The notes: generated from the sequence alone by a model not told the origin. DNA of 64,000 nucleotides from Hymenobacter plasmatis (GCF_020711255.1 NZ_JAJFAW010000003.1:1-64000), one strand, 5' to 3'; shown: positions 40,832-50,305, numbered from the stretch's first letter. Numbers and translations: made by a program.

Positions 40832-41006
40832 GTAAAGGCTCCCAACGCGTGGGTAGCACAAAAGAAGATTAAAACAACCTATTAGCGCAGCGGCAAAGGG
40901 CCAGGGGAAGCCGTGTAGCGCACGTACGACGGTTCAGGTTACAAATTGATTTGAAAATGGAGTCTGTTTTTTCGTCGCATCTGTATACAGAGCAGCTAGT
41001 TAGAGT

Positions 41007-41288
41007 CTATGTTTGAACGGCATGCTCAATGCTTAAAAAGAGGTCAGTGCGCGCAATTTCTGGCTTCGAAGCTCGTATTTCCAGTGATTTAGCGCGTAAA
41101 AAAGCCAATGTTAGGAAAAAGTTAAACGTCAAGCCGCCTACATCCATAAACAGGTGCCGCCAGACTGACTGGCTATTGTCGTTGGTGATAGTGTCGTAGC
41201 TAAAGGAGCTGATGGTCACGGCCGAGTAGAGCAGCTGGCCCGTGCTTACCAGCCACGCCGGGTCCTTCAGCGGCGAAACGAGTACTTT
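41007..41288 (-). pseudogene. Possible decayed membrane-protein fragment
   Basis: A minus-strand frame, closed upstream by TAA at 41289-41291 and downstream at 41007, encodes about 93 residues: ...LVSTGQLLYSAVTISSFSYD... then VWRHLFMDVGGLTFNFFLTL. LLYSAVTISSFSYDTI recalls the pore loop of two-helix potassium channels (usual VTxxTxGYGDI) with the GYGD lost. No ATG suits a complete gene. It may be the relic of a channel gene; this is weak. The remainder of the gene-free stretch 40832-41417 shows only an AT-rich tail near 41290-41400. Confidence 0.25.
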
Positions 41289-41417
41289 TTAACCGTTCAC
41301 GCTATTGGGCTTACTGCAAAAACTGCTGAAAAAAATGTAAGAAAAAAGGGTTTGTATTGGATGTGCAAGACGAAGGTACTGCCGTTTTTAAAAAATAATA
41401 TTTCAGCTTAGGAATAC

Positions 41418-41723
41418 TTACCAGCCCCGGCCCGGGCCGCCCGCCAGGTCGTCGTGCTCGTCCTCGTCCTCTTCCTCTGGTTCTTCGTCGTCGGCTTCCT
41501 CATCGTCTTCTTCGTCAGGCAGCTCGTCGGCTTCATCTTCCTCATCGAGGGTATCGAATACGCGGTCGAGCGATGCTTCGGCGTGGCGCAGCTTGTGGCG
41601 GCAGAGCCGAATCAGCTCCGCGGAACGTTCGACGCGGGCGGTGAGGTCGTCCACGTCCACTGCATCGGTTTCAAGGGCGCGGAGGATGGTTTCCAGTTCC
41701 TCGATGGCTTCGCGGTAGGTCAT
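41418..41723 (-). CDS. xseB: Exodeoxyribonuclease VII small subunit
   Basis: The 101-residue protein carries the XseB three-helix core: MTYREAIEELETILRALETD, DDLTARVERSAELIRLCRHKL and AEASLDRVFDTL. It binds the large subunit in the nuclease that degrades single-stranded DNA to short oligonucleotides. After residue 60 comes an almost purely acidic tail (Asp/Glu-rich to about residue 90) ending GGPGRGW, longer than in typical XseB. It lies downstream of xseA on the same strand with 35 bp between, so the order is xseA-xseB. Confidence 0.92.
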   Translation of the reverse strand: MTYREAIEELETILRALETDAVDVDDLTARVERSAELIRLCRHKLRHAEASLDRVFDTLDEEDEADELPDEEDDEEADDEEPEEEDEDEHDDLAGGPGRGW

Positions 41724-41758
41724 GTTTCAGTCAATAGTTATCAGTGAGCGGTGAGTAG

Positions 41759-43141
41759 TTAGCGATTATCAGTTGTTGGTTTGGCGGGCGTCTGGTTCAC
41801 TGTTAACCGTTCACTAATAACTGTTAACTGACACAGGCGCAGCTCGGCGCGGTGCAAGTGCCGCTCCAGGGCCAGCTGCAGCCGGAAGCGCCGCCGCAAT
41901 ACGTCTTCGCGCCGCCGCCGGTGGTGGCGGATAAAGCGCCCAAGCAGCGCCCGCCCGCGCTGGCGCAGGCCGCGCTGCTCCCGGGCCAGGGCGCGGCGCG
42001 CGGCCCGCGGGAGCTGATGCCGGAACCGGACCAGGTGCTGGCCCAGCTGCCGCAGCTGCTCGCGCGGGCCCTGGGCAGCCTGGCGGGCGCGCTGGTGCAG
42101 GGCGTCGCGAGCGGCGTCTACCTGCCGGTGGGCGGCGAAGCGGCTGCGGCCACTGAGCTGGTCGAGGCGGGCGTGGCGCTGGCTGAGCTGCCGCCGGGCC
42201 AGCGCAATCACCTGCTCGCCGTACCCGAGCAGCGCCGCTTCGAGGCGGGCCAGGCGCTCGACCAGGAAGGCAGCTACAGCCGTGGGGGTTTTGAGGGAAC
42301 GGTGGGCGGTGAGGTCCACCAGGGCTTCGTCGCGCTCGTGCCCAATGCCGGTGAGCACGGGCAGGGGAAACGCGCCCACGGCAGCGGCCAGGCCATATTC
42401 ATCAAAGGCCAGCAAATCGGTGCGGCTGCCCCCGCCGCGGATAAGCACCACGGCATCGAACTGGCTGCGGCGGGCGCGCACGCCATCCAGCGCAGCCCGA
42501 ATGCTGGCCGGGGCCTCGTCGCCCTGCATCATGGCCGGAAATAGGGTGACGGCAAAGTCAAAAGGCGCTTCGTCCAGCTGCTGCACAAAATCCTGGAAGC
42601 CCGCCGCTGTGGGCGATGAAATTACCGCCAGTCGCTGCGGGGCCAGCGGCAGCGTGAGCAGCTTCTGGCGCTCCAGCAGGCCTTTTTCTTCCAGCAGCCG
42701 CAGGGTACGCATCCGCAGCAAAGCCAGCTCGCCCACGGTATAGCTGGGGTCGATGGCCACCACGTCGAGGCTCAGGCCATATTGCTCGTGAAAGCGCACC
42801 TGCACCCGCAGCAGCAGCTTCAGGCCGGGGCGCAGGGGCTGGCCGGTGTGCCGCTCAAATGCCGGGGCCAGCTGCTGATAGCGCTGGCTCCAGAGCGTGG
42901 CGCGGGCTTGGGCCTTCACGGGCACGCCGCGGCTGTCGGTGGTTTGCTCGGTGAGCGTGAGGTAGCAATGCGCGCCCGCAAACCGGGGCACGGTAATCTC
43001 GGCTACTTCGGCCACTACCCAGTACGAATCGGCGAGCTGCTGCTGCAGCGCCTGGCGCACCCGCCCGAGCAAGTCGGCCAGGCCCAGTGGGGCCGGAGGC
43101 AGAATGGGTGGGAGCTCGGGGCGACGGTTGTAAAGCGGCAT
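41759..43141 (-). CDS. xseA: Exodeoxyribonuclease VII large subunit
   Basis: The 460-residue catalytic subunit has the N-terminal OB fold (LADLLGRVRQALQQQLADSY...WVVAEV, CYLTLTEQ) and the core with LAVISSPTAAGFQDFVQQL, VVLIRGGGSRTDLLAFDEYG and PVLTGIGHERDEALVDLTAH, followed by RSLKTPTAVAAFLVERL and a long Arg-rich coiled coil. These are the conserved motifs of XseA. The last 25 residues (QLTVISERLTVNQTPAKPTT...) are encoded by an AT-rich repeat and look like an accidental read-through extension. Partner xseB follows directly. Confidence 0.93.
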   Translation of the reverse strand: MPLYNRRPELPPILPPAPLGLADLLGRVRQALQQQLADSYWVVAEVAEITVPRFAGAHCYLTLTEQTTDSRGVPVKAQARATLWSQRYQQLAPAFERHTGQPLRPGLKLLLRVQVRFHEQYGLSLDVVAIDPSYTVGELALLRMRTLRLLEEKGLLERQKLLTLPLAPQRLAVISSPTAAGFQDFVQQLDEAPFDFAVTLFPAMMQGDEAPASIRAALDGVRARRSQFDAVVLIRGGGSRTDLLAFDEYGLAAAVGAFPLPVLTGIGHERDEALVDLTAHRSLKTPTAVAAFLVERLARLEAALLGYGEQVIALARRQLSQRHARLDQLSGRSRFAAHRQVDAARDALHQRARQAAQGPREQLRQLGQHLVRFRHQLPRAARRALAREQRGLRQRGRALLGRFIRHHRRRREDVLRRRFRLQLALERHLHRAELRLCQLTVISERLTVNQTPAKPTTDNR

Positions 43142-43203
43142 TGGCGCAAGTTACGGGGGATATGCGCACCTAAGCGAACAGTAGCAATGCCATGGAGTAC
43201 CCA

Positions 43204-43380
43204 TACTCCCATCCTTAGTAAGGAGGGGACGCTCAACTGCCCAGTTGAGCTGGGGTGGTTGAGCCGTTGCACGATGGGCGAACGACTGGCGCTTACTTCG
43301 TTCGTGTATCGTTCAACGATTGCAACCACCCCCGTCCGAGCCTGCGGCTCGAACATCCCCTCCTTAGCAAGGAGGGGAGT
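43204..43380. repeat. Large palindromic repeat, copy 2
   Basis: The 177-bp element opens ACTCCCATCCTTAGTAAGGA and closes CCTTAGCAAGGAGGGGAGT. It shares CTGGGGTGGTT, GGGCGAACGACT, TATCGTTCAACG and AACCACCCC in the same order as 28141-28304. The two differ in the small inner hairpins (here CCAGTTGAGC and GAGCCTGCGGCTC). Confidence 0.85.
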
Positions 43381-43528
43381 TGTTGTTATTATTCCAATCA
43401 AGTAGCTGATAAACTGGGTTTAACCTTTGGCTCAACCCTGTGCTAATATTTAATATTGAGCTGCAACTATGATGAATGTGACGTGTCTGTAACTTCACGG
43501 CATCATTTCCCAACCCAACATTTACTTC

Positions 43529-45604
43529 ATGATTTCAACCTCTATTCAACGGCGGCTTAGCCTTGCCTTACTCGGCTTGGGCGGTTTAGCTGCCACCGTT
43601 GCGGCCGGCCCGCCCACCACCAAACCGGCGCCAACGCCGCCCCAGAAAGGTGTCGGCATCAACATCGCCAACATCGACCCTTCGGTAAAGCCTTGCGAGG
43701 ACTTCTTCCACTACGCCTCGGGCAACTGGATGAAAAACAATCCCATTCCGGCTTCCGAAACCCGCTGGGGCTCCTTGAATGAGCTGACCGCCCACAACCA
43801 AGCCGCGCTGCGCCTTATCCTGAACGATGCCGCCAAGAATGCCGCCAAAGCGGCCAAGGGGACGAATGCCCAAAAAGTGGGCGACTTCTACGCCTCGGCC
43901 ATGGACTCAGCCGCTATCGAAGCCGCTGGGCTAAAGTACCTGCAGCCGCACCTGAACCGCATTGCGGCCATCAAGGACTTGGGCGAGATGCAGCGTTTTC
44001 TGGCCGACCCCAAGGCGCCGGCCGGCAACGTGTGGTTTGGCGCCGGTGTGGGCCAGGATGATAAAATAAGCAGCCAGTACGCCGTGCAGCTGCGCCAGGG
44101 TGGCCTCTCGCTGCCCGACCGTGACAACTACCTGAAGGACGATGCCCGCTCGAAAGCCATTCGCGCGGCCTACGATACGTATCTGGTGAACACCTTCAAG
44201 ATGCTCGGCGACGATGCTGCCACGGCCAAGGCCAATGCCACCGCCGTGCAGCGCATCGAAACGCGCTTGGCCAAAGCCAGCAAGGGCCGCGTGGAACTGC
44301 GCGACCCCTACGCCAACTACAACAAGATGACGGTGGCCGAAGCCAACGCCGCTTATCCGAATCTTGCTCTGCCGCTTTCACTGAAGGGCAATGACCTGGG
44401 CGCTGCCAAAGAGGTAATCGTGGGCCAGCCCGATTTCTTGAAAGAGGTGAACACCATGCTTAAGGAGGAGCCCATTGCTGACCAGAAGCAGTACCTGCGC
44501 TGGCACCTGGTAACCAGCCTCACAGCCGCCCTGCCCCAGGCCTTCGGCGACGAATCCTTCCGCTTCTCGCAAGTGGTGAGTGGTGCCAAGCAGCAGCAGC
44601 CCCGCTGGAAGCGCGCGCTGAGCTCGACGGACCGCACCCTGGGCTTTGCTTTCGGCCAGCTTTACGTCGACAAGGCCTTCTCGCCAGCTGCCAAGGCTCG
44701 CGCCAAGCAGATGATTGAGAACCTGCGCGTGGCTTATGCCGAGCGCATCAAGGCCACGGACTGGATGAGCGCCGGCACCAAGGCCGAAGCCCTCAAGAAG
44801 CTGAACGCCTTCACCGTGAAAATCGGCTACCCCGACAAGTGGAAGGATTATTCGGGCCTGAACATCAGCCGCGAATCGTACCTCAACAACCTGCTGGCCG
44901 CCCGCGAGTGGGCTACGAAGGACCAATCCAGCCACTTTGGCAAGCCAATAGACCGCACCGAGTGGGGCATGACCCCGCCCACGGTGAACGCCTACTATAG
45001 CCCGGCGAAGAACGAGATTGTGTTCCCAGCTGGTATTTTGCAGCCGCCCTTCTTCGACCCCAAAGCCGATGATGCGGTGAACTACGGCGGCATCGGTGCC
45101 GTGATTGGCCACGAAATGACCCACGGCTTCGATGACCAGGGCCGGCAGTATGACGCCCAGGGCAACCTGAAGGACTGGTGGACGAAAGAAGACGCGGAGA
45201 AATTCAACGCCAAAGCCGACGCCGTGGGCAAGCAGTACGACGCCTTTATGCCGCTCGACTCGGTGCACGTAAACGGCAAGCTCACCATGGGCGAAAACCT
45301 CGCTGACTTGGGTGGCCTCACCATTGCCTACCAGGCATTCGAGAAGACCCCTCAGGCCAAGGCCCAGGCCAAAATTGACGGCTTCACGCCCGAGCAGCGC
45401 TTCTTCCTGGCATTTGGCCAGGTATGGCGGACCAACATCCGGCCCGAAGCCGTGCGCCAGCAAGTGCAGACCGACCCGCACTCGCCAGCTCAATTCCGCA
45501 CCAATGGCCCGCTGATGAACATGCCCGAGTTCTACAAAGCCTTCGGCTGCCAGGACGGCAACAAAATGATGCGCGCCGCGGCCGACCGTTCTAAAATATG
45601 GTAA
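43529..45604 (+). CDS. M13 family metallopeptidase, copy 1 of 3
   Basis: The 691-residue zinc endopeptidase of the neprilysin family has a signal peptide (MISTSIQRRLSLALLGLGGL, cleaved near VAA). The N-terminal lid domain starts PSVKPCEDFFHYASGNWMKNN. The catalytic domain carries HEMTH (His528, Glu529, His532) in VIGHEMTHGFDDQGRQYD, the third zinc ligand in ENLADLGGLTIAY, the substrate motif NAYYSPAKNEIVFPAGILQP, and the terminal CQDGNKMMRAAADRSKIW. It should cut short peptides in the periplasm. It is the most diverged of three tandem copies, lacking the KTKSS linker of the other two. Confidence 0.94.
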   Translation: MISTSIQRRLSLALLGLGGLAATVAAGPPTTKPAPTPPQKGVGINIANIDPSVKPCEDFFHYASGNWMKNNPIPASETRWGSLNELTAHNQAALRLILNDAAKNAAKAAKGTNAQKVGDFYASAMDSAAIEAAGLKYLQPHLNRIAAIKDLGEMQRFLADPKAPAGNVWFGAGVGQDDKISSQYAVQLRQGGLSLPDRDNYLKDDARSKAIRAAYDTYLVNTFKMLGDDAATAKANATAVQRIETRLAKASKGRVELRDPYANYNKMTVAEANAAYPNLALPLSLKGNDLGAAKEVIVGQPDFLKEVNTMLKEEPIADQKQYLRWHLVTSLTAALPQAFGDESFRFSQVVSGAKQQQPRWKRALSSTDRTLGFAFGQLYVDKAFSPAAKARAKQMIENLRVAYAERIKATDWMSAGTKAEALKKLNAFTVKIGYPDKWKDYSGLNISRESYLNNLLAAREWATKDQSSHFGKPIDRTEWGMTPPTVNAYYSPAKNEIVFPAGILQPPFFDPKADDAVNYGGIGAVIGHEMTHGFDDQGRQYDAQGNLKDWWTKEDAEKFNAKADAVGKQYDAFMPLDSVHVNGKLTMGENLADLGGLTIAYQAFEKTPQAKAQAKIDGFTPEQRFFLAFGQVWRTNIRPEAVRQQVQTDPHSPAQFRTNGPLMNMPEFYKAFGCQDGNKMMRAAADRSKIW

Positions 45605-45630
45605 GCCCCGCCAGCACCTAATACCCAAGC

Positions 45631-45686
45631 AAAAAGGAAGAATACTGGATTTTAGCTCAATTGCTAATCTAGTGTTCTTCCTTTTT
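45631..45686 (+). terminator. Terminator between M13 copies 1 and 2
   Basis: AAAAAGGAAGAATACT pairs with AGTGTTCTTCCTTTTT across a 24-nt loop. Each M13 gene therefore seems to be its own transcription unit. Confidence 0.7.
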
Positions 45687-45768
45687 CTTTTTTGAATTTT
45701 TACAACGTCGAAACGCCGTTGTATCTTGCAGTTCGTAACGTTTTGCCCTTTTCCTTCTTAATCCCATT

Positions 45769-47865
45769 ATGCATCAATTCTCTTTTGTGCGGCGTGCGGC
45801 CCTTTCGGCCGCAGTGCTGGGCTTGGTAGCCGGCACGGCCCAGGCCCAAACCAAGATTAAAACCAAGTCCAGCGCGGGCAAGGAAAAAGTAACGGTTTCC
45901 ACCACTGGCCAATCGGGAGTGGGCATCACGCTCGCCAACCTCGACCGTACGGTAGAGCCCTGCGACGACTTCTACCGGTTTGCCAACGGCAACTGGATGA
46001 AGAACAACCCCATTCCCGCGTCTGAAACCGGCTGGGGCGGGTTCAACCAGCTTCGTAACCGCAACCGCGACGTGGCCCGGGGCATTCTGGAGAAAGTAGC
46101 CGCCGACCGCACCGCCAAGCCCGGCTCGAATTCGCAGAAAGTGGGCGACTTCTACGCCGCTGCCATGGACAGCATGGCCGTGGAGCGCGCGGGCCTGAAG
46201 TACCTGCAGCCCCGTCTGGATAAGATTAGCGCCATCCAAGACGTGGCTGGCATTCAGCGATACTTGGCCGACCCCAAAAACTACGGCAAAGGCTGGTATG
46301 GCCTCAGCGTAGGGCAGGACCCCAAGAACAGCAGCGTGTATGCCGTGCAGATGCGGCAGGGCGGCCTGACGCTGGCCGACCGCGACTATTACCTGAAGGA
46401 CGACGCCCGCTCGAAAGCCATTCGCGCGGCCTACCGTACCTACCAAATCAACACATTCAAGCTGCTGGGCGATGACCAGACCACGGCCGAGAAAAACGCG
46501 GATGCCGTGACGCGTATCGAGACGCGCATGGCCAAAGCCAGCCGCGACCGGGTGGCACTCCGCGACCGCGACAAGAACTACAACAAAATGACCGTGGCCC
46601 AGGTGGCCACCGAATTCCCCAACCTCGACATTCCGCAACGCTTAAAAGAAAGCGGCTTGAGCGGAGCCAAGGAAATCATTGTGGGCCAGCCCGACTACTT
46701 GAAGGAGGCCAATGCCATGATTAAGGAGGAGCCCGTGGCCGACCAGAAGCAGTACCTGCGCTGGCACCTGGTGGAAGGCGTGACGGCGGCCTTGCCAAAG
46801 GCCTTTGTGGACGAGGACTTCCGCTTCACGCAAGTGCTGACCGGTGCCAAGCAGCCACAGGCTCGCTGGAAGCGTGCCTTTGCGGCCACCGACGGTGCTC
46901 TGGGCGAAGCATTCGGCCAGTTGTACGTGGATCAGGATTTTAGCCCGGCCGCTAAAGCCCGTGCGAAGCAAATGGTGGAAAACATGCGCGTGGCCTACGC
47001 CGAGCGCATTATGGCCACGGAGTGGATGAGCGCGGCCACCAAGGCCGAAGCCCTCAAGAAGCTCAACGCCTTCGTGGTGAAGATTGGCTACCCCGACAAG
47101 TGGAAGGACTACTCCAAGCTGACCATCAGCCGCGAAAGCGCCCTGAATAACTTGTTTGCAGTGGCAGAGTTCAACACCAACGACAACCTGAGCAAATACG
47201 GCCAGCCCGTCGACCGCAGCGTGTGGGGCATGACCCCGCCCACGGTGAACGCCTACTACAATGCTAGCTTGAACGAGATTGTGTTCCCGGCCGGCATTTT
47301 GCAGCCCCCGTTCTACGACCCCAAGGCGGACGACGCGGTGAACTACGGCGGCATCGGCGCCGTGATTGGCCACGAAATGACCCACGGCTTCGACGACCAG
47401 GGCCGCAAGGTGGACTCGCAGGGCAACCTGCGCGACTGGTGGACCAAGGAAGACGGCGAGAAGTTCATGGCCAAAGCCGATGTGGTGGGCAAGCAGTACG
47501 ACGCCTTCACGCCCCTGGACTCGGTGCATGTCAACGGCAAGCTGACCATGGGCGAAAACCTGGCCGACCTCGGCGGTTTGACCATTGCTTACGCGGCCTT
47601 CATGAAAACTCCCCAGGCCAAAGCCGGTAAAACCATCGATGGTTTCACGCCCGAGCAGCGCTTCTTCCTGAGCTGGGCGCAAATCTGGCGCATCAACCAG
47701 CGCCCCGAAACCACCCGCCAGCTGGTGCAAACTGACCCGCACTCGCCTGGTCAGTTCCGCACCATTGGGCCGCTGCAGAACTTCCCAGAGTTCCACAAGG
47801 CCTTCGGCTGCAAGGACGGCGACAAAATGGTGCGTCCTGCCACAACCCGCGCCAAAATCTGGTAA
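45769..47865 (+). CDS. M13 family metallopeptidase, copy 2 of 3
   Basis: The 698-residue protein has a signal peptide ending GTAQAQ, then a Lys/Ser linker (TKIKTKSSAGKEKVTV) shared with copy 3. The lid domain starts DRTVEPCDDFYRFANGNWMK. The zinc site is HEMTH (His535, Glu536, His539) with ENLADLGG; NAYYNASLNEIVFPAGILQP and the end RPATTRAKIW match the family. All catalytic residues are present. Long stretches of DNA around the active site are identical to copy 3 although flanking codons differ. Confidence 0.94.
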   Translation: MHQFSFVRRAALSAAVLGLVAGTAQAQTKIKTKSSAGKEKVTVSTTGQSGVGITLANLDRTVEPCDDFYRFANGNWMKNNPIPASETGWGGFNQLRNRNRDVARGILEKVAADRTAKPGSNSQKVGDFYAAAMDSMAVERAGLKYLQPRLDKISAIQDVAGIQRYLADPKNYGKGWYGLSVGQDPKNSSVYAVQMRQGGLTLADRDYYLKDDARSKAIRAAYRTYQINTFKLLGDDQTTAEKNADAVTRIETRMAKASRDRVALRDRDKNYNKMTVAQVATEFPNLDIPQRLKESGLSGAKEIIVGQPDYLKEANAMIKEEPVADQKQYLRWHLVEGVTAALPKAFVDEDFRFTQVLTGAKQPQARWKRAFAATDGALGEAFGQLYVDQDFSPAAKARAKQMVENMRVAYAERIMATEWMSAATKAEALKKLNAFVVKIGYPDKWKDYSKLTISRESALNNLFAVAEFNTNDNLSKYGQPVDRSVWGMTPPTVNAYYNASLNEIVFPAGILQPPFYDPKADDAVNYGGIGAVIGHEMTHGFDDQGRKVDSQGNLRDWWTKEDGEKFMAKADVVGKQYDAFTPLDSVHVNGKLTMGENLADLGGLTIAYAAFMKTPQAKAGKTIDGFTPEQRFFLSWAQIWRINQRPETTRQLVQTDPHSPGQFRTIGPLQNFPEFHKAFGCKDGDKMVRPATTRAKIW

Positions 47866-47887
47866 GCGTGCCGCTTCCTGAGTAGCC

Positions 47888-47951
47888 CAAAACAGACAGG
47901 AGGACTGCGAAATAGCCAGCTGGTTATTCCGCAGTCCTCCTGTCTGTTTTG
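47888..47951. terminator. Long hairpin between M13 copies 2 and 3
   Basis: CAAAACAGACAGGAGGACTG (from 47888, arm to 47909) is perfectly complementary to 47930-47951, a 22-bp stem with a loop that itself contains CCAGCTGG. Confidence 0.82.
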
Positions 47952-48037
47952 GCCTCTGCCGCGGTCCAGCCGCAATGCCATACTTTGCTGGAAATTGTTT
48001 CCCACTCCGTTTTTACTTCACCCCGTTTTTACTTTTC

Positions 48038-50128
48038 ATGAAGCATCACTATCTCGCTCGGTACGCGGCCCTTTCGGCTGCCGTGCTGGGGCTGGCGGCC
48101 AGCTCGGCTCAGGCCCAAACCAAGATTAAAACCAAGTCCAGCAGCGCTGGCAAGCAGAAGACCACCGTGCCGGCCCCCACTAGCTCGGGCTTTGCGCTGG
48201 CCGATATGGACCGCTCGGTGTCGCCCTGCGACAACTTCGTGCAGTTCGCCTCGGGCTCTTGGTTGAAGAAAACATCCATCCCGGCCGCTGAATCGAGCTG
48301 GGGGACGCTCAGCATACTGTACAATGGCAACCAGGATATCCTGCGCCGCATTGTGGACAAAGCAGCCGCCGACCGCACGGCCAAGCCGGGCTCGAACCTG
48401 CAAAAAGTGGGCGACTTCTACGCCGCCGCCATGGACAGCATGGCCATTGAAAAAGCCGGCCTTAAGTACCTGCAGCCCCGGCTGGACAGAATTAATGCCA
48501 TTCAGGACCTGGCCGGTATCCAAGCGTACCTGGCCGACCCCCGGGTAACGGCCAAGGGTTGGTACAACTTCGGCGTGGGTCAGGACAGCAAGAATAGCAG
48601 CGTCTATGCCGTGCAGCTGCGCCAAGGCGGCCTGGGCTTGCCCGACCGCGACAATTATACCAAGGACGATGCCCGGTCCAAGGCCCTGCGCGCCGCCTAC
48701 CAGCAGTACCAGGTGAACGTGTTCAAGCTGCTCGGCGACGACCAGGCCACGGCCGAGAAAAACGCGGCGGCCATTTTTCGCCTCGAAGCCCGCTTGGCCA
48801 AAGCCAGCCGGGAGCGTCTCGCCCTGCGCGACGCCGAGAAAAACTACAACAAGATGACCGTGGACCAAGCCGCGGCCGATTTCCCCAACCTCAACCTGCC
48901 CTTGCGCTTAAAGCAAGCCGGCCTGGACGGAGCCAAGGAAATCATTGTGGGCCAGCCCGAGTTTCTGAAGGAGGTGAGCGCCATGCTGAAAGAGGAGCCC
49001 CTGGCCGACCAGAAGCAGTACCTGCGCTGGCGGCTCGTTTCGTCCGCTACGGCGGCTCTGCCCAAGGCGTACGGCGACGAAGCCTTCCGCTACACCCAGG
49101 TCCAGACCGGCGCCAAGCAGCGGCAGCCCCGCTGGAAGCGCGCCCTGGCCGCCACCGATGGCACCCTGGGCGAAGCCTTTGGCCAGCTGTATGTGGACGA
49201 AGCTTTTTCGCCCGCTGCCAAAGCCCGCGTCAAGCAAATGATTGAAAACATGCGCGTGGCCTACGCCGAGCGCATTATGGCCACGGAGTGGATGAGCGCG
49301 GCCACCAAGGCCGAGGCGCTGAAGAAACTTAATGCCTTTACCGTGAAAATCGGCTACCCCGACAAATGGAAGGACTACTCCAAGCTGACCATCAGCCGCG
49401 AAAGCGCCCTCAACAACGCGTTTGCTGCTTCGGAGTGGGCTGTTAAAGACAACTACAGCAAATTTGGCCAGTCGGTTGACCGCACCGAGTGGGGCATGAC
49501 CCCGCCCACGGTGAACGCCTACTACAACCCGCCGATGAACGAGATTGTGTTCCCCGCGGGCATTCTGCAGCCGCCGCTCTTCGACCCCAAAGCCGACGAC
49601 GCGGTAAACTACGGCGCCATCGGTTCCGTGATTGGCCACGAAATGACCCACGGCTTCGACGACCAGGGCCGCAAGGTGGACTCGCAGGGCAACCTGCGCG
49701 ACTGGTGGACCAAAGAGGACGGCGATAAATTCGTAACCAAGGCCGACGTAGTAGGCAAGCAGTTCGATGCTTTCGTGGTGGACTCGGTGCACGTGAATGG
49801 CAAGCTGACCATGGGCGAGAACCTGGCTGACCTCGGCGGCCTCACCATTGCCTACGCGGCTTTCATGAAGACGCCCCAGGCCAAGGCCGGCAAAACCATC
49901 GACGGCTTCACGCCCGAGCAGCGCTTCTTCATCGGTTGGGCCCAAGTATGGCGCTCGGTTCAGCGCCCTGAAGCCGCGCGCCAGCAAGTGCAGACCGACC
50001 CGCATGCCCCAGACCAGTTTCGAATCAACGGCCCGTTGCAGAACATGCCCGAGTTCCAAAAGGCCTTCGGCTGCAAGGACGGCGACAAGATGGTGCGCTC
50101 CGGTGCCGCCCGCGCCAAAATTTGGTAA
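48038..50128 (+). CDS. M13 family metallopeptidase, copy 3 of 3
   Basis: ATG 48038 (MKHHYLARYAALSAAVLGLA) gives 696 residues and a signal peptide ending SAQAQ; an upstream in-frame ATG would spoil the signal. The lid starts DRSVSPCDNFVQFASGSWLK. Active-site residues are His534, Glu535 and His538 in VIGHEMTHGFDDQGRKVD, plus ENLADLGG. It ends CKDGDKMVRSGAARAKIW. The usual NPIP motif near residue 75 reads TSIPAAES here. It has its own terminator. Confidence 0.94.
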   Translation: MKHHYLARYAALSAAVLGLAASSAQAQTKIKTKSSSAGKQKTTVPAPTSSGFALADMDRSVSPCDNFVQFASGSWLKKTSIPAAESSWGTLSILYNGNQDILRRIVDKAAADRTAKPGSNLQKVGDFYAAAMDSMAIEKAGLKYLQPRLDRINAIQDLAGIQAYLADPRVTAKGWYNFGVGQDSKNSSVYAVQLRQGGLGLPDRDNYTKDDARSKALRAAYQQYQVNVFKLLGDDQATAEKNAAAIFRLEARLAKASRERLALRDAEKNYNKMTVDQAAADFPNLNLPLRLKQAGLDGAKEIIVGQPEFLKEVSAMLKEEPLADQKQYLRWRLVSSATAALPKAYGDEAFRYTQVQTGAKQRQPRWKRALAATDGTLGEAFGQLYVDEAFSPAAKARVKQMIENMRVAYAERIMATEWMSAATKAEALKKLNAFTVKIGYPDKWKDYSKLTISRESALNNAFAASEWAVKDNYSKFGQSVDRTEWGMTPPTVNAYYNPPMNEIVFPAGILQPPLFDPKADDAVNYGAIGSVIGHEMTHGFDDQGRKVDSQGNLRDWWTKEDGDKFVTKADVVGKQFDAFVVDSVHVNGKLTMGENLADLGGLTIAYAAFMKTPQAKAGKTIDGFTPEQRFFIGWAQVWRSVQRPEAARQQVQTDPHAPDQFRINGPLQNMPEFQKAFGCKDGDKMVRSGAARAKIW

Positions 50129-50188
50129 GCTATTTGTGTGGTGTAAATTGAATCAAGAGTGAGAAATTGTTCTCCCTCCTGATAGAAG

Positions 50189-50218
50189 AAGGCCCGCTTC
50201 CGTTGGAAGCGGGCCTTT
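50189..50218 (+). terminator. Terminator after M13 copy 3
   Basis: AAGGCCCGCTTCC pairs with GGAAGCGGGCCTT, followed by TTTT. Confidence 0.85.
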
Positions 50219-50250
50219 TTATTGGCAAATGGTGCCAAATACCGTTCTGG

Positions 50251-50281
50251 TTGTGCTTTTCGACCGGAATATTTAGCTTTG
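50251..50281 (+). promoter_or_regulatory. Promoter of the BLUF gene (TTG-N20-TAGCTTTG)
   Basis: TTG (50251-50253) and TAGCTTTG (50274-50281) are separated by 20 bp and fit the Bacteroidota consensus without mismatch. The start of transcription would be near 50288, 18 bp before the ATG. It is the best promoter match in the window. Confidence 0.7.
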
Positions 50282-50305
50282 GCGGGAATACCTCTATTGC
50301 CCGGC

